Shown: piece after piece, positions 1 through 8,242 of the stretch
How the letters are laid out: every line of letters begins with the position of its first letter
Position numbering within the stretch: position 1 is the first letter of the stretch
Origin: Rossellomorea orangium
GTDB taxonomy: Bacteria > Bacillota > Bacilli > Bacillales > Bacillaceae_B
Direction: 5' to 3'
DNA length: 64,000 nt
NCBI RefSeq assembly: GCF_019334305.1
Contig: NZ_JAHWGH010000014.1
Span: forward strand, 310,001-374,000
Notes under the pieces: generated by a model
Seen by the model: only the letters and a program-made list of their open reading frames with translations
The model's database searches: none
Told to the model about the DNA's origin: nothing
Made by a program: the position numbers and the translations under genes

Positions 1-208
1 CTCCTGTATAAGAAGTAAGGGGTATATGCAAATTGAAGTCCTTATCTGAAATGCGTCTGAACAAAAGGACCTTTCTTAAATGGTATGAATGCTTATCAAT
101 GAGCGTCATCCTTATGTCGTGACCCAGTCTATTTCCAAGTTGCTTCTTTAGATGCTCCAGCGTATTAATACCCGCATATCCTCCGCCTACAATCACAATA
201 TGTTTCAT
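1..208 (-). CDS. FAD/NAD(P)-dependent oxidoreductase, NDH-2-like (N-terminal part only)
   Basis: This is the first 69 codons of a gene that continues beyond the left edge. The protein begins MKHIVIVGGYAGINTL, a beta strand followed by a glycine-rich dinucleotide-binding loop, and continues into LIDKHSYHLRK, the acidic end of strand 2 that normally contacts FAD ribose. This is the usual N terminus of type II NADH dehydrogenase-like flavoproteins (the YumB/YutJ group in Bacillus). The loop reads GGYAG and is one glycine shorter than the common GGGYAG. The ATG at 208 is preceded by a good ribosome binding site (CGGAGGGATG on the minus strand). Family assignment rests on the N terminus only, so substrate and membrane association cannot be judged. 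Confidence 0.65.
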   Translation of the reverse strand, partial: MKHIVIVGGGYAGINTLEHLKKQLGNRLGHDIRMTLIDKHSYHLRKVLLFRRISDKDFNLHIPLTSYTG

Positions 209-289
209 CTTACATCCCTCCGTATCTACTAATAGAACGATTCAGGGATACGAAATGTGACCAAACGAAAAAAATAAGATTAAAAAGAC

Positions 290-350
290 CATGGAGACAG
301 GTACCCCGGCTCCTAAATAAAAAAAGGCCAAGGGACCTGTCCCCCTGGCC
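290..350. repeat. GGGAC-type palindromic element, family B
   Basis: Two half-elements lie together: GGAGACAGGTACC near 293 and a stem of GGCCAAGGG (326-334) and CCCCTGGCC (342-350). The second stem ends one base before the last codon of the histidine kinase gene, so on the minus strand it can act as a terminator for that gene, followed by a U-rich stretch (the A-run at 318-325). The same core recurs at many gene ends in this window. Confidence 0.6.
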
Positions 351-1754
351 TCAAATCGGCAACCGAATGACAAACTTCGTCCCTTTTCCCTTTTCGCTGA
401 ACACATCGATCGTCCCTTCATGCATGAGCACGAGCTGCTTCACGATGGAAAGTCCGATGCCGAATTCGCCGTAAGGGTTGTTTGTCCGTGACAGGTCGGC
501 TTTATAGAAGCGGCGCCAGATCGACTTGATTTCATCCGGGTCCATGCCGATGCCGGTGTCTTCGATTTCAATGAGAGTTTCCTTCTCATCTGAAGAGCCC
601 TTTAACGTGATTGTTCCGCCTGACGTGAATTGGATGCTGTTTTTCGTAATGTTAATGAGGATTTGGATCAATCGGTCGTAGTCGGCATGAATCCTTGCAT
701 CGTCATGGGCAAGAATTCTGATGTCATTCCCTTTTTCCTCGGCCTGAAAATCCAGCTGTTCCTTGATGACTTCGAAGACATCAAGGATCGGCAGGGTGAC
801 TTTGTTGAGAACCACTTGATTGGAGCGGATTTTTTCATAGTCCAGATTCTCGTTCACGAGTCGGATGAGTCGCTTCGTTTCTTCGCTGACGAGTCCGAAG
901 CTTTTCTCCTTCTGTTCTTCCGGGATCATGTCGTTCCGGATGCCTTCGATGACACCCCGGATTGTCGTGAGCGGCGTTCTCAATTCATGGGACACATCCG
1001 CCATGAACTGGCGTCTCCTGCTTTCAAGATTATCGATTTCTTCTTTGGATGCCTGAAGTTTCGTGACCATTTCATTGAAATCTTCAGCGAGATCCCCGAT
1101 TTCATCGAAGTTGGAGCTTGGGACGTGAACATCGTAATCCCCCGATGACACCTTTGAGGTCCCCTCCCTGATTCGCTGTATCCGCTTCACGTGGAGCTTC
1201 GATAAGAACAGGCTGACGAGGACCGAAATGGCCAGCGCCAACAGGACGATATATAACAGATATTGATTGATTTCACTCAGCATTTCCCTTGTGCCGCTGA
1301 TAGGTGAAATCAGGATCAGTCCGCCAGTCAGTTGATCATTGACGATACGGGGCATGATGACAAGGGAGACCGCCTGATTGAAGCGACCGAAATCTTTTTT
1401 CAAAGGTACCGTTTCACCACTTTCAATCTTCTCCCACTCTTCCTTCGAGAGCTCGATCCGCGGGTACACCCCGCCCCTCGAGAAGGAGACTTCCCCCTGT
1501 CGATTGAACGTGATCACATCGATGTTCCGGGCATGAAGGAGGTTGCTGTATTCCTCCAGATACAGGGGCCTTCTCGGGCTGGGACGCTCTAAATCCGATA
1601 AAATTTTATCCCCATACGTCCTGAGTTCCGTCACCTTATTTTCGTATACAAGATTCTCTACATAATGAGAGAACAGGAGTCCGAGGATCATGAAGGCGAT
1701 GATGAGGACGCTCGTATGACTGAGGAGCAGCTGATACAGATACCTAAACTTCAT
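351..1754 (-). CDS. HAMP-domain sensor histidine kinase
   Basis: A 467-residue membrane sensor kinase. A transmembrane helix at about residues 10-30 and a second at about 164-186 bracket an extracytoplasmic sensor region of about 130 residues. HAMP follows (about 188-240), then the HisKA dimerisation domain with phospho-acceptor His256 in SHELRTPLTT, and a C-terminal HATPase domain with the N box near NITKNSIQ and G boxes DTGIGMD and GEFGIGLSIV. The start overlaps the 3' end of the upstream response regulator by 11 bases, so the two are translationally coupled and should be cognate partners. The signal is unknown. Nearby foldase and HtrA genes make an envelope-stress role possible, but that is inference from position only. 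Confidence 0.93.
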   Translation of the reverse strand: MKFRYLYQLLLSHTSVLIIAFMILGLLFSHYVENLVYENKVTELRTYGDKILSDLERPSPRRPLYLEEYSNLLHARNIDVITFNRQGEVSFSRGGVYPRIELSKEEWEKIESGETVPLKKDFGRFNQAVSLVIMPRIVNDQLTGGLILISPISGTREMLSEINQYLLYIVLLALAISVLVSLFLSKLHVKRIQRIREGTSKVSSGDYDVHVPSSNFDEIGDLAEDFNEMVTKLQASKEEIDNLESRRRQFMADVSHELRTPLTTIRGVIEGIRNDMIPEEQKEKSFGLVSEETKRLIRLVNENLDYEKIRSNQVVLNKVTLPILDVFEVIKEQLDFQAEEKGNDIRILAHDDARIHADYDRLIQILINITKNSIQFTSGGTITLKGSSDEKETLIEIEDTGIGMDPDEIKSIWRRFYKADLSRTNNPYGEFGIGLSIVKQLVLMHEGTIDVFSEKGKGTKFVIRLPI

Positions 1755-2445
1755 CCCCGACCGCCGTCTCGTCGAATTTATAGCCTACGCCCCACACCGT
1801 ATGCAAATAAGGCTTGTCCTTGCTGCCAATCTTATTCCGTAGCCTCTTGATATGGACATCCACCGTCCGCTCGTCCCCGTAGAAATCATATCCCCATACC
1901 CTTTCAAGGAGCTGCTCCCTCGAGAACACCTGACGGGGATGCTGGGAAAGGAAATAAAGGAGTTCAAATTCTTTCGGCGTCAGATTCGTCAGGGGGGCAC
2001 CGTTCAAATAGACTTCACGGGTTTCCTTGCTGATCCGGAAATCCGATGTGCTGACATCCGTAGTGCCTGAACTGCTTTTCTCCCCTTGATAACGACGGGT
2101 CACGGCACGGATCCTCGCCATCAGGGCAAGAGGAGAAAAGGGCTTAGTCACATAATCGTCGGCACCGAGCTCAAGGCCGAGAACCTGATCGGACTCACTG
2201 TCCTTCGCCGTCAGCATAATGACCGGAACCTGTGATCCTTCCTCCCTGATCTTCCGGCAAATCGTCACACCGTCCATCCCCGGAAGCATCCAGTCCAGAA
2301 TCACAAGATCCCACTCGCCTTCCTTAAAACGCTGATACCCGTCAGCACCATCATGGACAAACTCACCCTTTATATCTTCTTTCGTAAAAAACATCTCAAG
2401 CATGCTTGTGACACTTTGATTATCCTCTACCACCAGCACATTCAT
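1744..2445 (-). CDS. OmpR/PhoB-family response regulator
   Basis: A 233-residue regulator with an N-terminal receiver domain (acidic pocket VEDN, phospho-acceptor Asp51 in VILDWMLPGMDG, conserved Thr and Lys in MLTAKD and VTKPFSP) and a C-terminal winged helix (LTPKEFELLYFL through RTVDVHIKRLRNKIG). I place the start at MNVLVVEDN, about 9 bases after AAAGGAG. An upstream in-frame ATG would add 24 residues, but those are encoded by the palindromic repeat at 2474-2515 and have no ribosome binding site. It is first in a two-gene operon with the kinase that follows. Target genes are not evident from the sequence. Confidence 0.95.
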   Translation of the reverse strand: MNVLVVEDNQSVTSMLEMFFTKEDIKGEFVHDGADGYQRFKEGEWDLVILDWMLPGMDGVTICRKIREEGSQVPVIMLTAKDSESDQVLGLELGADDYVTKPFSPLALMARIRAVTRRYQGEKSSSGTTDVSTSDFRISKETREVYLNGAPLTNLTPKEFELLYFLSQHPRQVFSREQLLERVWGYDFYGDERTVDVHIKRLRNKIGSKDKPYLHTVWGVGYKFDETAVGDEV

Positions 2446-2473
2446 CACCATCGCTCCTTTCCGATCGAACCAT

Positions 2474-2515
2474 GGGGACAGGTACCTTGGCTCATGCGCC
2501 ACGGTACCTGTCCCC
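2474..2515. repeat. GGGAC-type palindromic element, family B (13-bp perfect arms)
   Basis: GGGGACAGGTACC at 2474-2486 and GGTACCTGTCCCC at 2503-2515 form a perfect 13-bp inverted repeat with a 16-base loop. It lies in the leader of the response regulator gene rather than behind a gene end. A hairpin here would form in the 5' untranslated region if transcription starts upstream. Confidence 0.7.
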
Positions 2516-2603
2516 ACGGCTCCCTCTCTCTTAAGTATAGTCGTTTTTCCCGCTTCGTTCTACAATGGAAAAACCCCCGCTCATATGGCGGGGATTCCCT
2601 GAC

Positions 2604-3467
2604 TTATAAGGCTACGCTTTCAGATTCTGCTGATGTTTCATCGCTTCCGTCAGCATCGTGAAATCCTTGCCCGTGTCCCGGACCGTGATGCCCTTTACCG
2701 CCCATGCGGAAAAAGAAGCCTTCTTCCTTATCTTTATTGAAAGGGAAGAAATCCAGTTTCTTCGCTTCATCGGCATGATCGGTCATGATTTCTTCCATCA
2801 GTTCCTTCGATGTTTTGCCATCCGTTTCGACTCCCAATTCTTTCGCAGCTTTCAGGATGGACGCTTCCATCACTTCATGACGCAAATCATGTTGATCTTT
2901 TCCTTCTGTCTCGATTCCAAGATCCTTCGCCTGCTTCATGAGGGCTGCTTCCCTTACTTCATCGGCAAGTGTTTCAATATCCTTGCCGTCGGTGGCCACC
3001 CCAAGTTCTTTCGCCTTTTGCTTCAGCAAGGTTTCCCTCACTTCCTGAGCGAGCTCCTCCTGGTCTTTTCCGTCAGTGGAAATCCCCAATTCCTTTGCTT
3101 TCTTGTTCAGTTCAGCCTGACGAATCTCCTCCATGACGGCACGATGATCTTTTCCTTCCGTATCGATCCCTAGTGCCTTCGCTCTTTTCTCGAGCTCGGC
3201 ATCCATGATTTCCTTGGCAAGTTCACGTGTGTCCTTATCGGCTGTATTGATGCCCAGCTCTTCCGCTTTCGCCTTCAGCTGTTCTTCATCCATATGAAAC
3301 TTCCCGTGTCCACCGCCATGTCTGCCAAATTCATGTACGCCGACAGCCGCCTGATCATTCGTCTTTGCCGCAGAATCCTCCTCGGCGGCGAAGGCTGGCA
3401 GGGAACCGAGAATCCCGACCGCTAATACACCCGTTAACACATACGATACTTTTCTTTTCTTATTCAT
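2604..3467 (-). CDS. Secreted protein with tandem KELGIxTxGKD repeats
   Basis: A 287-residue exported protein. The N terminus has a signal peptide (MNKKRKVS, then a hydrophobic core and LPAFA, cleavage after about residue 28). The mature part holds about five or six tandem units of 31-32 residues, each with the pattern AKELGI-x-T-x-GKD followed by an acidic/basic helix ending in AQEVRE, LADEVRE and similar. Around the repeats are His/Gly-rich stretches (RHGGGHGKFHMDEE near the N terminus, GGKGHHGPGHGQGFHD near the C terminus) that could bind metal. Helical repeats with the LGI-T-GKD signature occur in uncharacterised Bacillus secreted proteins; I know no proven function. The ATG follows GGAGGAAAAATAG. 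Confidence 0.85.
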   Translation of the reverse strand: MNKKRKVSYVLTGVLAVGILGSLPAFAAEEDSAAKTNDQAAVGVHEFGRHGGGHGKFHMDEEQLKAKAEELGINTADKDTRELAKEIMDAELEKRAKALGIDTEGKDHRAVMEEIRQAELNKKAKELGISTDGKDQEELAQEVRETLLKQKAKELGVATDGKDIETLADEVREAALMKQAKDLGIETEGKDQHDLRHEVMEASILKAAKELGVETDGKTSKELMEEIMTDHADEAKKLDFFPFNKDKEEGFFFRMGGKGHHGPGHGQGFHDADGSDETSAESESVAL

Positions 3468-3552
3468 CTATTTTTCCTCCTTTAATAGGTTGCAGCTGCA
3501 CTAACAGTATTTCCACCATTTATGACCAAATCATGAACAAACCATGACCGGA

Positions 3553-4440
3553 TTATGAATCTTTTAACAGATTTTCGATTTTATAGTCCTCTTTCTTTTC
3601 CTGAAGCCATGTTCCATATTCCGTTTGAAGGGCCTGATCAAAGAGGATATCTTTGATTTCGTCTTTATGATCATCAAGAACCGCTTCTTTCGCTTCCTTC
3701 TTGCCCGTCACCTTGATGATGTGGTAACCGAACTCGGTTTTCACCGGCTCACTGATTTCACCTTTTTTCATAGCAAACGCCTTATCATCAAACTCCTGCA
3801 CCATTTCACCCTTGCCAAAATAACCAAGCTCTCCGCCCGACTCAGCATTCGATGTATCCGTGGAGTACTCTTTCGCAAGCTCGGCAAAATCCCCTCCATC
3901 ATCCAGCTTCTTCTTCACCTCCTCAGCGGTCTTCTCATCATCCACCAGAATATGACTTGCCTCTACCTGCTCTTCTTGTGCAAACGAATCTTTATTCGCA
4001 TCAAAATATTCCTTGATCTGATCATCTGTAATTGAGACCCTGTCCTTCAGCAGCTTTTCCGTCAACAAGTACGTCTTAATATTTTCTTTGACGCTATCTA
4101 AATTCGATCCACTTGACGCGAGGGCCTCATTGAATGCATCTTCACTGTCATATTGGCCTTTGATGTTCTCAAGTTCCTTATCGATTTCACTATCCTTCAC
4201 CGTGAGATCTTTCTTCTCACTCTCAAGCTTCACGATCTTTTCGGCGATCAGCGTATCCAACGCCCCATCCCCGTATTGATCCACCAGCGTCGAATACAAA
4301 TCATCCTTCGTGATCGACTCGCTTCCGACCTTTGCTACTACGTCATCCTTCGAAAAACCGAAAACGGCTAAGAGTGCCCCTACGAGGACAACGCCTCCGA
4401 TGACGCTCCAAATTGTTATGGTTTGTTTCTTTTTTGTCAC
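3553..4440 (-). CDS. PrsA-like peptidyl-prolyl isomerase/foldase (membrane anchored)
   Basis: A 295-residue extracytoplasmic foldase. A single N-terminal transmembrane anchor (about residues 9-28) is followed by a SurA/PrsA N-terminal chaperone region (VGSESITKDDLY), a parvulin domain (VEASHILVDDEKTAEEV through GELGYFGKGEMVQEFDDKAF and EFGYHIIKVTG), and a short C-terminal helix. Classical PrsA is a lipoprotein; this protein has no lipobox cysteine after the hydrophobic segment, so it is probably anchored by an uncleaved helix. It lies downstream of the HtrA gene, with only the 25-bp repeat array between them, so one transcript may cover protease and foldase. Expected role: folding of exported proteins at the membrane-wall interface. 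Confidence 0.9.
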   Translation of the reverse strand: MTKKKQTITIWSVIGGVVLVGALLAVFGFSKDDVVAKVGSESITKDDLYSTLVDQYGDGALDTLIAEKIVKLESEKKDLTVKDSEIDKELENIKGQYDSEDAFNEALASSGSNLDSVKENIKTYLLTEKLLKDRVSITDDQIKEYFDANKDSFAQEEQVEASHILVDDEKTAEEVKKKLDDGGDFAELAKEYSTDTSNAESGGELGYFGKGEMVQEFDDKAFAMKKGEISEPVKTEFGYHIIKVTGKKEAKEAVLDDHKDEIKDILFDQALQTEYGTWLQEKKEDYKIENLLKDS

Positions 4441-4492
4441 GAATTCGTACTCCTTTTTGATTCATGTGTTTTGTAGTTTATTGGGTGTTGGT

Positions 4493-4732
4493 TTGGTGCC
4501 AGGTACATTTCGGACGGTTTGTACCTGGTACATTCGAATCGTTTTGTACCTGGTACAGCCCCATCCATTTGTACCTGGTACATTCGAATCGTTTTGTACC
4601 TGGTACAGCCCCATCCATTTGTACCTGGTACACTCGAATCGTTTTGTACCTGGTACAGCCCCATCCATTTGTACCTGGTACATTCGAATCGTTTTGTACC
4701 TGGTACAGCCCCATCCATTTGTACCTGGTACA
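4493..4732. repeat. 25-bp tandem array of a 13-bp palindrome
   Basis: The 14-base core TTGTACCTGGTACA occurs nine times without error, starting at 4519, 4544, 4569, 4594, 4619, 4644, 4669, 4694 and 4719, so the spacing is exactly 25 bp. A degenerate tenth copy lies at about 4493. Spacers are 11 bases and alternate strictly between TTCGAATCGTT (one copy has CTC) and GCCCCATCCAT, giving a 50-bp higher-order unit. Within the core, TGTACC-T-GGTACA is a perfect inverted repeat around one base. The array fills the gap between the stop of the HtrA gene and the start of the PrsA-like gene. All reading frames stay open through it, which is a by-product of the repeat. Confidence 0.95.
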
Positions 4733-4756
4733 CCGCCCCGGTCACCAAGCAAGTCC

Positions 4757-6022
4757 TTACCCATTCATCATCGCATTACTCGTAAGCGTCAGACTAACCG
4801 TCATCTTCTTCCCGTCACGGTAAATCGTCAGGTCGATCTTATCTCCCACTTTCAGGTCACCGTACAGCTGTCTTCTCAAGTCAGCCACATTCTCAACAGC
4901 CTTGCCGTTCATTTCAGTAATCGCATCGCCTTCTTTGATCCCGGCGTCAGCAGCTGCTGAGGTCGGATCGATATTCGCGACGACCACACCGGATTCGACT
5001 GACTCCGGCAGATTCGGTAAGTAGGAGCGTGGAATATCGGACAGGTTCTTCATCCCGATTCCGATGTACGGACGCTCGACCTTTCCTGTTTCAATGATTT
5101 CACTGACAATCGGCATAAAATCCTTACTTGGGATCGCAAATCCTAGTCCTTCTACGCCAGAGTTCGAGATCTTCGCGCTATTGATCCCGATCAGTTCACC
5201 CTTGGCGTTCAAGAGGGCACCACCGCTGTTACCAGGATTGATGGCGGCGTCGGTCTGGATGACGTTCAGTTCAGACTCCCCTTCTGATGTCTGCACAGGA
5301 ATCGTGCGGTCGACGGCACTGACGATTCCTTGTGTCACCGTCCGTGATAGGTCAAGTCCAAGCGGGTTTCCGATGGCGATGACCTGTTCACCGGCGCGCA
5401 GGGCGCTGGAGTCACCGACTTCCAACAGGTTGTCTGCATATTTGCCATCAATCTTTACGACAGCGAGATCTGTCAGGGGATCGGCTCCGATCAATTCTCC
5501 TTCCGTCTTTTCTCCATCATAAAGGGACACTTCAATTTTGGAAGCCCCTTCGATCACGTGATTGTTCGTGATGATATAAGCACTGTCCCCATCCTTTTTA
5601 AAAAGGACGCCGGACCCTGTCCCGGCTGCCGCTTCCTGTGATCCTCCCATGCCATTCTGCTGCTGATAGTTGACGATACCGACGATGGACTCTGAGGCAT
5701 CCTCCACAATACTCGCTACATCCCCACTGCCCGCAGTGGATACGGTCGTTGGCGTGATCCCTGAATCCGCTGCCGTATCCGTCTGTCCTTCATGAGCTGA
5801 TTGCTCGATACTGTTCTGGGCCAGGTTCTGGTAGTAATCCGTTTGAGGCAATACGGTCAGCGTCAGGACCGAACCGATGATCCCTGCACCCACCGTATTC
5901 AGGAACCCACGCCCTTTCCATGTCTTCTTCGGTTTCGGATTTCTCTGCATGTCCTCTTTCTTTTCAACTTCTTCTGACTCTATATGCTGCATTTCTTCGT
6001 TTTGATTGTTATGTTCTAGCAT
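4757..6022 (-). CDS. HtrA/DegP-family membrane serine protease
   Basis: A 421-residue protein with a charged cytoplasmic N terminus (about 1-38), one transmembrane helix (about 41-60), a low-complexity linker, a trypsin-like protease domain and one C-terminal PDZ domain (about 320-412). The catalytic triad is visible: His155 in TNNHVI, Asp185 in DLAVV and Ser266 in NPGNSGGAL. This is the architecture of Bacillus HtrA/HtrB/YyxA, which degrade misfolded exported proteins at the membrane. The start has AGGAGG 7 bases upstream. The PrsA-like foldase follows on the same strand across the repeat array. In B. subtilis htrA and htrB belong to the CssRS stress regulon; whether the two-component system at 351-2445 plays that role here is open. 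Confidence 0.95.
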   Translation of the reverse strand: MLEHNNQNEEMQHIESEEVEKKEDMQRNPKPKKTWKGRGFLNTVGAGIIGSVLTLTVLPQTDYYQNLAQNSIEQSAHEGQTDTAADSGITPTTVSTAGSGDVASIVEDASESIVGIVNYQQQNGMGGSQEAAAGTGSGVLFKKDGDSAYIITNNHVIEGASKIEVSLYDGEKTEGELIGADPLTDLAVVKIDGKYADNLLEVGDSSALRAGEQVIAIGNPLGLDLSRTVTQGIVSAVDRTIPVQTSEGESELNVIQTDAAINPGNSGGALLNAKGELIGINSAKISNSGVEGLGFAIPSKDFMPIVSEIIETGKVERPYIGIGMKNLSDIPRSYLPNLPESVESGVVVANIDPTSAAADAGIKEGDAITEMNGKAVENVADLRRQLYGDLKVGDKIDLTIYRDGKKMTVSLTLTSNAMMNG

Positions 6023-6145
6023 TTCACTACCTCCTAAAATGGTTTTGCTCTGTTCATCTTTGCTGTTACATTCATCTTAGGAGGTAAATATTACGAAACT
6101 ATTAACAATATGTGTACAGGGTGGGAAGATTTACGAATATAAAAA

Positions 6146-6182
6146 AAGAACCTTGTGCGTTTTGATCACGTACAAGGTTCTT
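6146..6182 (-). terminator. Terminator behind the LCP gene
   Basis: AAGAACCTTGT (6146-6156) pairs with ACAAGGTTCTT (6172-6182), and an A-run at 6141-6147 gives a U-tract on the minus strand. It ends 13 bases after the LCP stop codon and also separates that gene from htrA. Confidence 0.8.
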
Positions 6183-6194
6183 CTTTTGTAGGAT

Positions 6195-7088
6195 TCAACT
6201 ATTTGTCTCGGATTCAGCATCCGCAAATATCTCCTCTGGATCCTCAGCAATGAAATACCATAATCCATCTTCTGCAAGCTTTCCTTCACCCGGCAGTTCC
6301 GACGACTGGATCTGTTTCATGGCGTGTGAATAGTGGCTGTATAACTCCTTCAAGTCTTTCTCTTGTATATTCCATTGGAGATAGGGAGATACCGTATCGA
6401 GCAGCTCGAGGATTTTGCCGTAGTCGTTCTGCTTCAGGAGCTTATCGACGGATGCCTTGATGACTTTCCGCTGACGTTCGTTCCGGCCTTCGTCGCCCAT
6501 GGGGTCCTGCTTTCTCATTCTGACATAGGCAAGGGCTTCATCAGGGGACAGCGTCAGTTCTCCCTTGGCGAAGTGATATCCATCGAAAGAAAAGTCCAGC
6601 TCATTATCGATGGTCAGTTCGCCTACTTCTTCTATCACTTCTTCAAACCCGTTCATATTCACTTTTGCGTAGTAGTCGATCTTGACGTCCAGAAGTTGTT
6701 GAACGGTCTGAACGGTGAGACTCGTCCCACCATATGTGTACGTATGATTCAGCTTAGTGCTTTCATCGCGGCCCGGTATGGATACCTTGGTATCCCTCGG
6801 CAGGCTGACGACCTTGGTACTGTCAGATTTCGGATCGATTTCCATAACCATCATGACATCCGGCCTTCCTTTATCATCGGGGCGTTCGTCCACCCCCATC
6901 AACAGGATGTGGATTTTATCTTCGGGTGCTGTTTCACTTTTTTCTTCTTTAACACGGGGAACGTCAATCGGCTCATACGTCTCATCGAAGAACGCCCCCA
7001 CCTTTGCAAAAACAAAGAACAGAAGCCCTCCCGATAGGACGGTCAATCCAACCAGGACGGTGATGCCTACTTTCCATTTCTTATTCAT
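6195..7088 (-). CDS. LytR-CpsA-Psr (LCP) family glycopolymer transferase
   Basis: A 297-residue protein with an N-terminal signal-anchor helix (about 8-28) and an extracytoplasmic LCP domain (about 55-210). Family hallmarks are IHILLMGVDERPDD, RPDVMMVMEIDP, VSLPRDTKVSIPG with the conserved Arg-Asp, and ALAYVRMRKQDPMGDEGRNERQR, the arginine-rich site that binds polyprenyl pyrophosphate. LCP enzymes attach teichoic acids and related polymers to peptidoglycan. Its start is 20 bases downstream of the deacetylase stop, so the two wall enzymes probably share an operon. Confidence 0.95.
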   Translation of the reverse strand: MNKKWKVGITVLVGLTVLSGGLLFFVFAKVGAFFDETYEPIDVPRVKEEKSETAPEDKIHILLMGVDERPDDKGRPDVMMVMEIDPKSDSTKVVSLPRDTKVSIPGRDESTKLNHTYTYGGTSLTVQTVQQLLDVKIDYYAKVNMNGFEEVIEEVGELTIDNELDFSFDGYHFAKGELTLSPDEALAYVRMRKQDPMGDEGRNERQRKVIKASVDKLLKQNDYGKILELLDTVSPYLQWNIQEKDLKELYSHYSHAMKQIQSSELPGEGKLAEDGLWYFIAEDPEEIFADAESETNS

Positions 7089-7108
7089 TCTTTACAGCTC
7101 CTCTTTCG

Positions 7109-8077
7109 TTAAAATGTTACGGGATTCATTTTTTGTGAGATCGCCTTCATGCTGTATCCCTTTTCTGTCAAGTCGATGAGAAGCTCCTCTAAGTTCTCAA
7201 GTGTCACATCTTTCTCATGAAGAAGGATGATTTTCGGTGAGTTTTCATAAGGAAATGCGTTGATCTGTTCCATCACATTCGGCACATATTTTTCGCTTAA
7301 GAGCCTCCAATCTTCGCTGTCGATGTTCCAGTCCCACATGTGGAAGCCTGCCTGGTCAACGGCCTCCCTGTAAGCTTGCGTCATATTCGGCACCGATCCA
7401 TAAGGGACCCTGATCAGATTGCTGTGAATACCGGTGATGGATTCCAGTGTCTCTTGTCCCTTTTTCATTTCACCCACAACCGATTGACTAGATTGATAGA
7501 ATTTCGCCGCATCATGGGTGACACCGTGCATGCCGACCGCATGTCCTTCTGCCGCCATATCCTTTACGGAATCTTCAAATCTCCTCATATTCGGTTCAAG
7601 CATGAAGAATGTCGCCTTGGCATCATAGCGTTCGAGGACATTCAGGATATCTTCTGTATTTTCATTTGGTCCATCATCAAATGTGAGGTAGACCGACTGT
7701 TGTTCCACTTGAACGGTTTGTTCTTCCTGAGCTTGTTTATCCTGAAGTGACTCCTCTCCAGGCTGATCGCCCGTCGTTTCCCCTTGTTGAACCGGTTCAT
7801 CAACCGTCACGGAATCGATTGGTTCATCTTCAGGAACCTCTTCGCTTTCCTCTGCCGCTTCCTCTTTCACTTCATCGGTTTGCTTATTGGCAGGCTGCTG
7901 TTCTCCGGTTTCTTTTGCCATGACCTTTTCTAAACGTTCCTGACCTTCATTACTTTTCGCTTCACCTATATCCATCACCCAAATGGTCGATACTAGGATG
8001 AAGAGAGCTGACATCAGTGCGAATGTCACCCGCACACTTTTCTTTAATCGTCTTTTCTTTCTTCGCATGCTTTTCAC
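7109..8077 (-). CDS. Membrane-anchored polysaccharide deacetylase (NodB domain)
   Basis: A 322-residue protein with a basic N terminus, one transmembrane helix (about 17-37), a long acidic linker rich in Glu and Gln (about 45-125) that probably spans the wall, and a C-terminal NodB/CE4 domain. Metal and catalytic motifs are visible: TFDDGPNENT (base and metal aspartates), HGVTHD (two metal histidines), RVPYGS, WDWNIDSEDW and ILLHEKD. Likely substrate is peptidoglycan N-acetylglucosamine or a related wall glycan. The start could be the GTG at 8077 or the ATG at 8068 (three codons later); the ribosome binding site GGAGGAAAGG fits both. It is followed by the LCP gene on the same strand. Confidence 0.92.
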   Translation of the reverse strand: MKSMRRKKRRLKKSVRVTFALMSALFILVSTIWVMDIGEAKSNEGQERLEKVMAKETGEQQPANKQTDEVKEEAAEESEEVPEDEPIDSVTVDEPVQQGETTGDQPGEESLQDKQAQEEQTVQVEQQSVYLTFDDGPNENTEDILNVLERYDAKATFFMLEPNMRRFEDSVKDMAAEGHAVGMHGVTHDAAKFYQSSQSVVGEMKKGQETLESITGIHSNLIRVPYGSVPNMTQAYREAVDQAGFHMWDWNIDSEDWRLLSEKYVPNVMEQINAFPYENSPKIILLHEKDVTLENLEELLIDLTEKGYSMKAISQKMNPVTF

Positions 8078-8242
8078 CTTTCCTCCGGCTGTTTTGTTGT
8101 ACTTTCATCGTAAAAGAAAACAGCTGGGAAAGGGTTACTAGGCGGTTACAATCGGGCTGCGAAATTTGTTACTTTCTTGTTACTTTTGTCGAATGAATTT
8201 ACACTATACTATTGAAAGCAAGTGCTAGGATGTGAAAAATAG

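Noticed and set aside
4493-4732. CRISPR array
   Set aside because: The repeat core is only 14 bases, spacers are 11 bases and alternate between two fixed sequences, and there are no cas genes. It is a tandem repeat, not a CRISPR.
4436-4960. Several overlapping open frames of 78-216 residues through the 25-bp array
   Set aside because: They are open in all frames because the repeat lacks stops, encode only repeated GTKRFECTRYK or FVPGTFESFCTWY-type peptides, and have no ribosome binding site.
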